35,904 nt of DNA. It comes from Actinomycetota bacterium (lineage in GTDB: Bacteria > Actinomycetota > Thermoleophilia > Gaiellales > Gaiellaceae). The translations under genes were made by a program, and so were the position numbers. Below, in pieces: positions 22,882 to 29,738 of the stretch; position 1 is the first letter of the stretch; each line of letters opens with the position of its first letter. The DNA lies in assembly GCA_013821525.1 (NCBI GenBank), contig JACDGR010000004.1:1-35904 (forward strand). Direction: 5' to 3'. The notes beneath the pieces are model-generated. The model saw only the letters and a list, made by a program, of their open reading frames with translations. It searched no databases and was not told the origin of the DNA.

Positions 22882-24699
22882 CTATTCGATCGCGTTCAAG
22901 ATGTCATCGAAAATTGGCTCACAGGAACATCGGCAATTGTGTACAACCAGACCTTCCGCCTCGTACCAGTTAGTACCCGTCTCAAGGTTGTAGACATGAA
23001 TCTCAAGATGACACCGGCTGTTGTCGATCACGCGATCAAGCTGATGTCCAGCCACACCCTCACGGAGACCGCTCGCGCCATCGGCGTGCACCCTGACAAT
23101 CTCAGCAAGGTCCTCCGCGCTCGGGGCGTTCAAACCAGGGGCATCATCAGACGCCCTCCTGGCAACGCTCATGATTACCCGCGTGAGAAAGTTGCGCCGC
23201 TCTTCGCCCGGGGGTGGAGCGTCAAGAAGCTTGCGGAACACTTCGGAGTCACGCGCGCCACCATTCGCGCTCAGTTGGTGCGCGATGGCGTCGAGCCAAG
23301 AAATCGCTCCGGCGCAATGTTCGCCCGAATGGCTACTACCAGCCCAAAGCAGCGCCAGAAGCTTGCTGCTGCCGCCCACGAAGCCTGCGCCGGCCGGATT
23401 CAATCGATCGAAGAGAAGGTCAAACGGGCTCGGATCAAGTGCAAGATCGTTGGCCCTGGTGAGGAGCTGCTGGCAAAACGACTGAGTGATCTCGGGATCG
23501 AGTTCAAAGCCCAAGAGCCAGTTCATATCTACAACGTCGACTTGCTCGTCGGTTCCGTCGCTGTGGAACCATCCCGCGGCACCGTCACGAAGCGAAAGTC
23601 GTCCAAGTGGCGCGAGAGAACGGAATACCTCCTCGAGAACGGCTACTCTGTTCTGTCTGTCAGCTACCTGCGGTTGGAGGCGCTCGCTGGATGCCTCGAC
23701 GACGTGATCGCCGATTTGAATCTCATGCGCAGCAACCCACCCGCGCGTCGTGAGTATCGGATGGTTTACTGTGGACGTGAGAACACGACCCTTGTCCGTC
23801 GTGATGACGGAACATTCTCCTCGGTAGAATCGCCGGTAAAGTTTACGTATCGAAGATATTGAGGAGACTGCGATGTTGCCGGGAAAACATTGGATTGCCT
23901 CGCCAGGCATTTCCTCGGGCGGATCGCTGTAGCTGAACTCGCGCCCTTCGAGAGCTTCGTGCTCCGATCGCACGCGTTCGTCCAGCACAGTGCGCCACGT
24001 CCAGCGGGTGATGCCCAGATCCTGCTGACGGCTCTGGTTGATCTGAGACGAAACCTTGCCGATCTGGTCACGCGAAATGAGCCGCGCCCTCGACTCGCCC
24101 ACGCTGAAGGTCTGATCGATATGCTTCGCCAGCTCGCGGTGCGGCATGCCACTGCTGAATGCGCGCGTGACCACCTTGTCGATGTCCGTGGTGATCACGT
24201 CTGGGATCGACTTGATCAACGCGACGTTCTCTTGCACGAAGTGATCGACCAACTGGCTCATCTTCACACCCATCGCGCGCATGTCCCGGCCCATCACGTC
24301 GACGCCGAGCGCGGCACGTACCTGCTTCCCTAGCTGCTCCTGGTTGTGCTTGTCGGCGCGGTTCGCGAACGTGCGCGCGAGCCCCTCGATCCTCGACGTA
24401 TCGAGCCGGATTCCCATGTGGTGACGCGCCAGGTTTACGAGGTCGCGGGCGCGCTTGCTCTCGCCGACGTCGTGGCGTTGGCCCTCGGCAAGCGATTGAC
24501 CGAGCAGCGCCGGGAGCTCGGATAGCAGCGGGGTGAACGCGGGCCGGATCTCGGTACGGATGAGCGACACCATGGCCTTGGCGTACTCGAGCTCGATGAG
24601 CTTCGGGTAGACCTGCCGCGGGATGCGCCGCCGTGGCTTAGCAAGCCCATAGCGCCGATGCAGCGCGACGTGATTCGCGGTGGCCAGGGTCCGATTCAC
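22882..24699 (-). CDS. MuF head morphogenesis protein interrupted by an intein
   Basis: A 605-residue precursor, GTG in GTGA overlap with the portal. The extein is 287 residues when the intein is removed (1-270 + 589-605), the usual size for MuF proteins, which bind the portal inside the head. Its conserved domain has RLISRDQIGKVSSQINQSRQQDLGI, then WRTVLDERVRSEHEALEGREF and DPPEEMPGEAIQ, which should join directly to CRCSCEP. The intervening 271-588 has N-terminal Cys271 (CFPGN), block B TVNHPILTTRGWV at 310-322, GDHVV and, at the end, VYNLETGTNWYEAEGLVVHN followed by Cys589. The middle third is antisense to a separate plus-strand gene. Excision would restore a complete CRC motif. Confidence 0.88.
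   Translation of the reverse strand: MNRTLATANHVALHRRYGLAKPRRRIPRQVYPKLIELEYAKAMVSLIRTEIRPAFTPLLSELPALLGQSLAEGQRHDVGESKRARDLVNLARHHMGIRLDTSRIEGLARTFANRADKHNQEQLGKQVRAALGVDVMGRDMRAMGVKMSQLVDHFVQENVALIKSIPDVITTDIDKVVTRAFSSGMPHRELAKHIDQTFSVGESRARLISRDQIGKVSSQINQSRQQDLGITRWTWRTVLDERVRSEHEALEGREFSYSDPPEEMPGEAIQCFPGNIAVSSISSIRKLYRRFYRGECSVITTDKGRVLTSTVNHPILTTRGWVAAHEIQIGDHVVEASSERLQPQVADRQNRVAVLEEVFRSLAPLGRLSLRDGAAGWFHSDGTDEQVDVVDMNWLLGFELDPEITQSFCQQLLTRANDLALDPSPFDLLFDRLNPAGAGFVGGSSKLLALLWAGSSHSGEHCAGAISWLDAIAHQLSANGGARDSEVFRKLLDAPPPGEERRNFLTRVIMSVARRASDDAPGLNAPSAEDLAEIVRVHADGASGLREGVAGHQLDRVIDNSRCHLEIHVYNLETGTNWYEAEGLVVHNCRCSCEPIFDDILNAIE
22936..23889 (-). other. Intein (Hint domain) inserted in MuF; opposite-strand gene inside
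   Basis: 318 residues, from Cys271 to Asn588 of the MuF precursor. Splicing residues all look present: Cys1, block B Thr310-Val-Asn-His313, penultimate His587, terminal Asn588, and Cys+1 (589). The Hint halves are about 65 residues at the N side and 40 at the C side. The roughly 200 residues between have no LAGLIDADG or HNH motifs and no clear protein family; they are the antisense reading of a plus-strand endonuclease gene. The insertion point is directly before the conserved CRC motif in the best-conserved part of the host gene, the usual type of site for inteins. A split intein with a fortuitously open middle cannot be excluded. Confidence 0.85.
22996..23862 (+). CDS. Putative homing endonuclease (HTH + Vsr/EDxHD-like), antisense in the intein
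   Basis: A 288-residue protein on the plus strand, wholly inside the intein. The ATG at 22996 has AAGG eight bases upstream; a longer frame starts at 22852. Two helix-turn-helix segments are visible, 21-42 (TLTETARAIGVHPDNLSKVLR) and 75-97 (SVKKLAEHFGVTRATIRAQLVR), then an RSGAMFARM...QKLAAAAHEA linker. From 154 is a nuclease-like part: GPGEELLAKRLSDLGIEF (E156/E157), Q173, YNVDLLVG (D182), VAVE (E191), RTEYLLENGYSVLSV and REYRMVYCG. This order resembles Vsr-like EDxHD homing endonucleases, but the usual GGxWH part after VAVE is SRGTVTKR, so activity is uncertain. Frames of both strands are codon-aligned. Confidence 0.82.
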   Translation: MNLKMTPAVVDHAIKLMSSHTLTETARAIGVHPDNLSKVLRARGVQTRGIIRRPPGNAHDYPREKVAPLFARGWSVKKLAEHFGVTRATIRAQLVRDGVEPRNRSGAMFARMATTSPKQRQKLAAAAHEACAGRIQSIEEKVKRARIKCKIVGPGEELLAKRLSDLGIEFKAQEPVHIYNVDLLVGSVAVEPSRGTVTKRKSSKWRERTEYLLENGYSVLSVSYLRLEALAGCLDDVIADLNLMRSNPPARREYRMVYCGRENTTLVRRDDGTFSSVESPVKFTYRRY

Positions 24700-26345
24700 A
24701 CGTCGGCTCTCGGCGCGACCGCACCGCTCGAATTGGTCGCATCATCGGGCACCGCGCCGCTTTCGTCGACCGGCAACATCGGCGGCGGCGGGGTCGGATC
24801 CGCATCGACCGCGGGTGCGACGATCGCTTCCTGATCAGCGCGCGCGTCAAAGTCAATGTGCGTGTCGTACGAGAACCGGTCGCCGCCGAACCGCGAGAGC
24901 GCGATCTCTTCGGGCGACACCACTTGGTTGGTGATGTACACGGCATCGGCTTGCGCCTGCGTATAGTGCGCCTCAGCCGATTCCTTTTCGCTCGGTTGCC
25001 ACAGGCTCTTGAACCGAACGCTGTGGTTGACCTTGTCGGGGTCCTCGCCGATCGCGGCGAGACAGATCTCAACCATGCGCAAGATCGCCGGTGCCACCTG
25101 CAGCGCCTGCACGCTCGCCACGCGATCGTAGAAGAACCGGATATCACTCTCGCCGGTGGCGTTCAGTCCGCCCGGGCTCTGCCCCATGAGCAGCGTCAGC
25201 GGCATGTCACACGCCGCGGCAAGCCGGGTGGAGAACCGGTCAAGCATCTCGGGGAAGCCCGACATTGGCGTGGCCTGGCGTTCGAACTTCTCGCCATTGG
25301 CGTCGACCAAGATCGCGCGGGCGGTGGAGCGCATGACGTCGACGCTCACCAGCCGTTGCATCAGCGCGCCGGGGCCGTCCTGATCGATGAGGTCGGAGAG
25401 CCCGTTGATCGTGTAGACCGCCTGGCTGAAATCGGCCAGCAGCTGCGCGCCCGATTGGTGCGCGCTCTGGTAGTCGCGTAGCGCGCTGATCACGCGGCTC
25501 AAGATCGAATCGCCCCAGCCTTGACCGCCTTGGCTGATCGCGTACCGAGAGACGCGGATGCCGGGGAAGATCAGCAGACGGCTCTCGTGCACCTCCATGT
25601 ACTGCGCGTGGTACTCGGCATCGACGGGCGTCCCGGTGATCGTCGGCACGAGCTGATAGATCGCAGGCTCGCCAAACTTCGGCGCCCTCGGATCGTTGTA
25701 GAAGTAGCGCGGGATGAGCTCGCGACGCTCGAGCGAGGTCAACCAGTCGACCGACTTCACCCGCTTGAGGTCCAGCGGCTCACGCAAATCTGTCGTGTAA
25801 TCGTTGGCGCCGATCAGGATCGCGCCGCCGCCGTACGCACGCTGAAAACACATCGCATCCTTGAGCGCGGCGAGCAGGCCGAGGTCTTGGAGCTGCTTGC
25901 TGATGGTCTCCTGCAGACCTTTGGCGCCCTTGTCGACCTCGTCTTTGCGCGCGAACGCCGGCGGCTTACCAGGCGCGCTGCCCGGTGCAGCGACCATCGA
26001 CTTGGCCGGATCCGGTACCGGCGGCTTGTAGGTCTCGGGCGGCTCGTCATCGCCGATCTGCAGCTCCCAGCCTTGGCGTAGCGCCTCGTTTGGGACCGAC
26101 TCGATCACGCGCGCCGCAATCGCATCACCACGCCACAGCCCGAGCGCGGCGATATCGCTGACCACATCGGGCTGAAACGACACGTTGCCGATCGATCCGA
26201 GCGTCTTGTCCCGGCCGAGGATGCCCGCGCCGGTCAGGTCGTTCATCCACGCATCGGTGCGTGCTCGAGCGTCGACGGTCTTGGGCTTGCCCGTGGGGTT
26301 GCCGCTCACGCCCTTGGTGAATTGCCCTGCGTTCCGCCTGCCCAT
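24696..26345 (-). CDS. Portal protein (DUF1073-like)
   Basis: A 549-residue protein, ATG start. LWRGDAIAARVIESVPNEALRQGWEL, FQRAYGGGAILIGANDY, KSVDWLTSLERRELIPRYFYNDP, ESRLLIFPGIRVSRYA, GWGDSILSRVISALRDYQSAHQSGAQLLADFSQAV and LDRFSTRLAAACDMPLTLLMGQSPGGLNATGESDIRFFYD are the standard portal (DUF1073) core. It is the dodecameric DNA channel and motor platform. The first 22 residues (NAGQFTKGVSGNPTGKPKT) form a basic segment close to the N-terminal motif in the small terminase of this phage. Automated annotation sometimes uses an anti-CBASS name for DUF1073 relatives; nothing here supports that function. Confidence 0.88.
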   Translation of the reverse strand: MGRRNAGQFTKGVSGNPTGKPKTVDARARTDAWMNDLTGAGILGRDKTLGSIGNVSFQPDVVSDIAALGLWRGDAIAARVIESVPNEALRQGWELQIGDDEPPETYKPPVPDPAKSMVAAPGSAPGKPPAFARKDEVDKGAKGLQETISKQLQDLGLLAALKDAMCFQRAYGGGAILIGANDYTTDLREPLDLKRVKSVDWLTSLERRELIPRYFYNDPRAPKFGEPAIYQLVPTITGTPVDAEYHAQYMEVHESRLLIFPGIRVSRYAISQGGQGWGDSILSRVISALRDYQSAHQSGAQLLADFSQAVYTINGLSDLIDQDGPGALMQRLVSVDVMRSTARAILVDANGEKFERQATPMSGFPEMLDRFSTRLAAACDMPLTLLMGQSPGGLNATGESDIRFFYDRVASVQALQVAPAILRMVEICLAAIGEDPDKVNHSVRFKSLWQPSEKESAEAHYTQAQADAVYITNQVVSPEEIALSRFGGDRFSYDTHIDFDARADQEAIVAPAVDADPTPPPPMLPVDESGAVPDDATNSSGAVAPRADV

Positions 26346-26375
26346 GCCTGCGTTGTCACCGGTTCGCGCCTGCTA

Positions 26376-26391
26376 CCTCCAATATTGGAGG
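26376..26391. repeat. Perfect 16-bp palindrome covering a Shine-Dalgarno sequence
   Basis: CCTCCAATATTGGAGG is a perfect palindrome in the gap between the divergent portal and proline-rich genes. On the plus strand its GGAGG end lies six bases before the ATG at 26398, an ideal Shine-Dalgarno. In plus-strand RNA a 6-bp stem (CCUCCA/UGGAGG) with an AUAU loop would mask the ribosome binding site. As DNA it could be a dimeric repressor operator. On the minus strand its GGAGG lies 31 bases before the portal start. Confidence 0.75.
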
Positions 26392-26397
26392 CTCGGC

Positions 26398-26778
26398 ATG
26401 CACCTCGCACACGCTCACCGCATGTCTACCGATCCAAACAACGTCCCCTCCAAGGGTCCCGCCGACGTCGTCTACCCCAACCCCGCGCCGATCGCGCCGC
26501 CCGTCGTCGATCAAGCGGCCGCTGCCCAGCCGCCCATCGTGCAACCGCCGGTACAGCCCGTCGGCATGCCGCCCGCCGTGCAGCCACAGCCGTTCGGTCA
26601 GCCTGGGCAGCCGACGCCGACCCCTGCGGTCGAGACCCCGCACGGTATCCAGCCCGCGGCGCCGGCCCCGCTTGGCGTGCCGACCCAGGCCGATCAACCG
26701 CACAGCGCTGAACCGTTTGCATCCGCGCCCGCGCCTGCGGTGACTACGAGGTCAAAAACCCCGACCCAGCAGCGCTAG
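26398..26778 (+). CDS. Plus-strand proline/glutamine-rich protein
   Basis: A 126-residue protein on the strand opposite to its neighbours. The ATG at 26398 is preceded by GGAGG at six bases, inside the perfect palindrome; a second ATG is at 26422. Composition is strikingly low complexity: Pro, Gln, Ala and Val dominate in motifs like PPIVQPPVQPVGMPP and QPFGQPGQPTPTP; it ends in a basic tail (TTRSKTPTQQR). No membrane or signal segment is seen. Codon third positions are strongly G/C along the frame, whereas the reverse readings are arginine-rich shadows. Its 3' end overlaps the converging 85-residue gene by 35 bp. I do not know the function; disorder suggests a binding or surface role. Confidence 0.65.
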   Translation: MHLAHAHRMSTDPNNVPSKGPADVVYPNPAPIAPPVVDQAAAAQPPIVQPPVQPVGMPPAVQPQPFGQPGQPTPTPAVETPHGIQPAAPAPLGVPTQADQPHSAEPFASAPAPAVTTRSKTPTQQR

Positions 26779-27001
26779 GCTCCGAGAAGCTCACCCCATC
26801 GGGGTGCGCCTGCAGGAACGCGAACAGCCGCTCGTCCCCGATGTTATCGAGCGCAGCTTTCGCCTGATCGATGTTCCCCTCATGCAGCAAGGTGCACGTG
26901 TCCTCGATGGCCGATTTGTCGGCGCGCGTGACGAGGAATGCCTCGACATCGATGTGCGGGGTGCCGTTGGTGTCGGTGCGACGGCCGATTAAATTGATCA
27001 T
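26744..27001 (-). CDS. Small hypothetical protein between portal and terminase
   Basis: An 85-residue protein with ATG at 27001 (a TTG 12 codons upstream is possible). The core (DVEAFLVTRADKSAIEDTCTLLHEGNIDQAKAALDNIGDERLFAFLQAHPDG) reads as a compact helical fold. It is acidic and lacks membrane segments or known motifs. Its 3' end overlaps the plus-strand proline-rich gene by 35 bp. A 90-bp gap separates it from the large terminase. No function is assigned. Confidence 0.55.
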   Translation of the reverse strand: MINLIGRRTDTNGTPHIDVEAFLVTRADKSAIEDTCTLLHEGNIDQAKAALDNIGDERLFAFLQAHPDGVSFSEPSAAGSGFLTS

Positions 27002-27091
27002 GCCGCACTGTAACCGAGAGTGGACCTGAGTCCCCAAGACTCGCCAGGCCGAGCCGTACCGTGCCTAACCCCGCCGCGCCCCGGCGCAATC

Positions 27092-28519
27092 CTATCTTCG
27101 CATGCCCGACAGCAATCCGCCAAGGCCCGCCAGCTTTCGAGCCTGATCAACCGCGCTGCCCGAGCCGATCAGCAGGCCATACGCGCCGCTCATGGCGTCG
27201 ACTTGATCTTTGAGCTTCGCCGCCGGAAAGCTCTCGTGCTCTCCCACGAAATCACGCACCCATGGTGCGCCACGCAACAGGTGAACGTTGCCGGCTGCGC
27301 ACTGACTTGCATACGGATCGGCGCGCACATCCTTGGCCCCGCTCTCGATCTCAAACGAGACCTTGTAGCCGTGCAGTAGCTTCGCAAAGTGCGGCTTCTG
27401 ACTCTTGCCGGCCTGCCCAGGGTCCTGCGGCAGCCGGATCTCGACGTGCTTGCCATCGAGCTGCGCGGTCTCCAAGATCTTGCGGTCGCGCACGTCCGCG
27501 CCCCATTGCCCACGCTGCATGTCCGCCACGTAGAGCGCGTTATCGGCGAGCCCGACCAAAGCACCCGCGGTGTACGCGCTATCGCTCTCGGTGGAGGCCG
27601 CAAGGTCCCAGCTGCGGACCCACCGAGCTCGGGTCGGCATGATGTTGACCAGCGCATCGGCGAACCACTGGCCTTTGAACATGCCGCCGCCTCGAGGGGA
27701 CGGCCTTTGTTGGTACAGCGACCACCAACCGTACTCGCCGCGCATGCGGATGGCCTTGAGCGCCTCGAGGTTGTAGACCGCTGGCCAGTAGCTGACCACG
27801 TCCGCATCGTTGCGCTCATCGGCGGGCTGACCGTCGGGCCCCGAGATCGCCGGGATCTCAATATGCCGCCACTTGAGGCCGAGCGGATCGTGCATCAGCC
27901 GACCGATCACGTCGTCCTCGTTCCACCGCGTCATGTTTACGATCATCGATGCACCCGGCTCGAGCCGGCTCATGTAGTCGTCGCGCAACCAGTCCCACGC
28001 GCGGTCGCGGTTGAGCTTGCTCTCGGCAAACTCGCGACCCTTGACCAAGTCGTCGGCGACCATGAGCCCCGAGTTGCAACCGCTGCCAGTGACCGCGCCG
28101 CCAACGCTCGTCGCGCGCAGCCCGCCTTGCAGGATCGTCCGCCAATCGTTGATCGATTGCCGCTCATCGTCCATCGCACAGCCTTCGGCCCTGACGATCG
28201 AGCGCACACGCCTCGAGGTCTGTTGTGTGAGGTCGTCGCCGAACGTCGCGTAAAAGTTCAGGCAGGCCGGATCCATGAGCGTGCGCCAGGCGAGGCCGTG
28301 TGCGAGAGTCTCCGTCTTACCGCCTCGAGGTGGCATGCTGATCGTCGCGTACACCGATCGGTGCCGCGTCTCCTCGATCAGGTCGGTCACGATCTTCAGG
28401 TGAGCCGGCAGCGGCGTGTACTTCGGCGTCACGCGCGCAATGAAATCGGCCAGCGGCTCGGCGTCGTTCTGGTAGCGGTCGAGCGCCTCGCGGCGTTCAG
28501 CTCTCGTGGTCGTCAGCAT
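27092..28519 (-). CDS. Terminase large subunit
   Basis: A 475-residue protein. It has a two-domain layout. ATPase: Walker A variant PPRGGKTE at 63-70, GNVTGSGCNSG-type segment before Walker B LMVADD at 152-157, and a coupling motif around 195-203 (VNMTRWNEDDV). Nuclease: first acidic strand VRSWDLAAS with Asp305, then HVEIRLPQDPGQAGKSQK and a later DQVDAMSGAYG. These are usual for Terminase_6-type large subunits, which package DNA and cut concatemers. It overlaps the small subunit by 23 bp. Confidence 0.93.
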   Translation of the reverse strand: MLTTTRAERREALDRYQNDAEPLADFIARVTPKYTPLPAHLKIVTDLIEETRHRSVYATISMPPRGGKTETLAHGLAWRTLMDPACLNFYATFGDDLTQQTSRRVRSIVRAEGCAMDDERQSINDWRTILQGGLRATSVGGAVTGSGCNSGLMVADDLVKGREFAESKLNRDRAWDWLRDDYMSRLEPGASMIVNMTRWNEDDVIGRLMHDPLGLKWRHIEIPAISGPDGQPADERNDADVVSYWPAVYNLEALKAIRMRGEYGWWSLYQQRPSPRGGGMFKGQWFADALVNIMPTRARWVRSWDLAASTESDSAYTAGALVGLADNALYVADMQRGQWGADVRDRKILETAQLDGKHVEIRLPQDPGQAGKSQKPHFAKLLHGYKVSFEIESGAKDVRADPYASQCAAGNVHLLRGAPWVRDFVGEHESFPAAKLKDQVDAMSGAYGLLIGSGSAVDQARKLAGLGGLLSGMRR

Positions 28520-28838
28520 CTTCTTCTTCGAGCGCCTTCCGACGTTCGTGTGGCGTCATGCGAGCGGCTTCGATCAACGCCACCATGCGCGAGTCCAGTA
28601 CCTGCTCGGCCTGGACCTCGTGGCGCTCGGGCGGCTTGCTGTAGCCGTTCGCGGCGATCCAGTTCAGCGCCTGGATCTGCTGTGCAGGCTCACCTTCGCG
28701 CAGGATCCGAAGAGCAGCTTCTACGAGCTCGGCGGGCCTTGCACCTTCGCGAATCGCCTCGGCCAAGGAGTGGTTGTTGGGCGGCCTGCCTTTGACGTTG
28801 CCGCTTTGGCCGGGTTTGAAACTTGTGCTGGATTTCAC
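28497..28838 (-). CDS. Terminase small subunit-like (DUF5681 motif)
   Basis: A 113-residue protein, GTG in GTGA overlap with a 35-codon ORF. The N-terminus has FKPGQSGNVKGRPPNN, the DUF5681 motif, then two helices (LAEAIREGARPAELVEAALRILREG and QQIQALNWIAANGYSKPPERHE) and an acidic C-terminus. Proteins of this kind lie directly upstream of large terminases and are taken to be DNA-recognition small subunits. A related basic motif begins the portal protein. Confidence 0.78.
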   Translation of the reverse strand: MKSSTSFKPGQSGNVKGRPPNNHSLAEAIREGARPAELVEAALRILREGEPAQQIQALNWIAANGYSKPPERHEVQAEQVLDSRMVALIEAARMTPHERRKALEEEDADDHES

Positions 28839-28942
28839 GGGGTTACCATCGCAAGTCGTGCAAGTAGGACATCTTCGATCTCGGTTTGTCCTAACGTCGC
28901 GTAAGTCCCTGATTCGGCCGTGTTTTTCAGGGTAGATCTCAT
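28835..28942 (-). CDS. 35-aa small ORF between the sigma-like gene and terminase
   Basis: A very short open frame with an ATGA overlap to the upstream sigma-like gene and a GTGA overlap to the small terminase. GGGGAG lies before its ATG. The product starts RSTLKNTAESG and ends EDVLLARLAMVTP. No motif is recognised. Tight overlaps at both ends, in the style of other genes here, are the main evidence that it is translated. It might serve to couple translation of the terminase. Confidence 0.5.
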   Translation of the reverse strand: MRSTLKNTAESGTYATLGQTEIEDVLLARLAMVTP

Positions 28943-29421
28943 CGCTCCCCCATCATCAACGATTCCAGGTTCACGCCTAAGGCTTTCAGCTTGCCGATCG
29001 CGCTCGCAAGCTCGGCGTGGCATTGGCTCTCGCGCATCCGCACCAGTACTGCCACGTCTTTCACCTCCATGATCTCGCCGGTCTGCGCCACGGTGTCGGC
29101 CACATCCAGCGTGCAGCTCGGCGCCTCGCTTCGGTAGCGCCTGCCGTTGAAGTCGGTTGCAGGCGTCTTGCCGTTGACGCGCCTACCAGCTCGATTCGAT
29201 CCCAGGGTTACCCAGAGATGCGACGAGCAGCGGACGTGCGGACACGGCCGCTCTACTGGGCAATCGCCACGGGTCGCTGGCACATCGTTGCGTAGCCGTA
29301 GCCTGCGGCCGTCGCCGAGCGGGACCACAGTGGGCGCGGCGTCGTCGTCGGCGATCGCCGTGGCAATGGCGATCTGCGCGGCGAGGTAGGCGCGGAGCTT
29401 GGGGTCGATGTTATTCGTCAT
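28939..29421 (-). CDS. Sigma-70 region-4-like transcription factor candidate
   Basis: A 160-residue protein, ATG at 29421 with GGAG before it, overlapping the preceding gene by 11 bp. The middle has RGDCPVERPCPHVRCSSHLWV (Cys54, Cys60, Cys65, His68) and then APSCTLDVADT around Cys103. This is the pattern of a group of sigma-factor-like proteins with 'RGDC..RPCP.V.C..HL' followed by 'SC.LDVAD' and a helix-turn-helix. The expected HTH (residues about 113-147, MEVKDVAVLVRMRESQCHAELASAIGKLK) is degenerate relative to the usual 'EEVG...TRERVRQIE' form. It lies directly before terminase genes and could switch on late genes, perhaps through the repeated 16-bp element. The function is inferred. Confidence 0.6.
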   Translation of the reverse strand: MTNNIDPKLRAYLAAQIAIATAIADDDAAPTVVPLGDGRRLRLRNDVPATRGDCPVERPCPHVRCSSHLWVTLGSNRAGRRVNGKTPATDFNGRRYRSEAPSCTLDVADTVAQTGEIMEVKDVAVLVRMRESQCHAELASAIGKLKALGVNLESLMMGER

Positions 29422-29689
29422 CGTCCACTCCAAGGAACTTCACGTGTGCCACGGGCTCGGGTAGATCGAGCACGATCCGAAACCGGCTCTTGCTGCTCGA
29501 CAGGAACTCGTACCGCGCCAGGTGGCGATCCATCATGAGCTTCGCGAGCAGGATTTGATCGGCCTTCTGCTCGTCGGTCAACCGCTTGACGGCGGGCGCC
29601 CGATCGCGCATCCGCTCCACCACGTCGTCGATCTCGCGTTGTGGTTCATCCACGAACGCCGGCCCCTGCATGTGTAGTTGCTTTGACAT
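29411..29689 (-). CDS. 92-aa hypothetical protein with masked start site
   Basis: A 92-residue protein. ATG at 29689 has GGGGG five bases upstream. The protein is mostly helical and charged (REIDDVVERMRDRAPAVKRLTDEQKADQILLAKLMMDRHLARYEFLSSS), ending in a short beta part (RFRIVLDLPEPVAHVKFLGVDDDE). I do not recognise it. The start region can form an 8-bp stem that covers the Shine-Dalgarno sequence, and a seven-codon leader frame ends two bases before its ATG; both suggest translational control. Confidence 0.6.
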   Translation of the reverse strand: MSKQLHMQGPAFVDEPQREIDDVVERMRDRAPAVKRLTDEQKADQILLAKLMMDRHLARYEFLSSSKSRFRIVLDLPEPVAHVKFLGVDDDE

Positions 29690-29690
29690 A

Positions 29691-29733
29691 GTCACCCCCT
29701 GTTGATACAAATCATGGTGTTAGCTGGGGTGAC
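29691..29733 (-). promoter_or_regulatory. Hairpin masking the ribosome binding site of the 92-aa gene
   Basis: Perfect inverted repeat: plus-strand GTCACCCC at 29691-29698 and GGGGTGAC at 29726-29733, 27 nt apart. In minus-strand mRNA the 3' arm GGGGUGAC is the Shine-Dalgarno region just before the ATG at 29689. The loop contains the leader ATG. Confidence 0.5.
29692..29715 (-). CDS. Possible 7-codon leader peptide
   Basis: ATG ATT TGT ATC AAC AGG GGG TGA (MICINRG), ending two bases before the start of the 92-residue gene. The stop codon lies in the 3' arm of the hairpin that covers the downstream ribosome binding site, so a ribosome on the leader would open the hairpin. No strong Shine-Dalgarno precedes it. 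Real translation is uncertain. Confidence 0.3.
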   Translation of the reverse strand: MICINRG

Positions 29734-29738
29734 GCGAG

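Noticed and set aside
22852..22995. N-terminal extension of the antisense endonuclease
   Set aside because: The longer frame runs through the intein end and past the MuF stop; the first domain-like sequence begins after ATG 22996, which has AAGG upstream.
24696..26345. Anti-CBASS (Acb1) function for the portal-like protein
   Set aside because: DUF1073 portals are sometimes labelled this way, but sequence and position here are those of a portal.
27389..28795. Long plus-strand open frame opposite the terminase
   Set aside because: Shadow of the large and small terminase genes; low-complexity composition.
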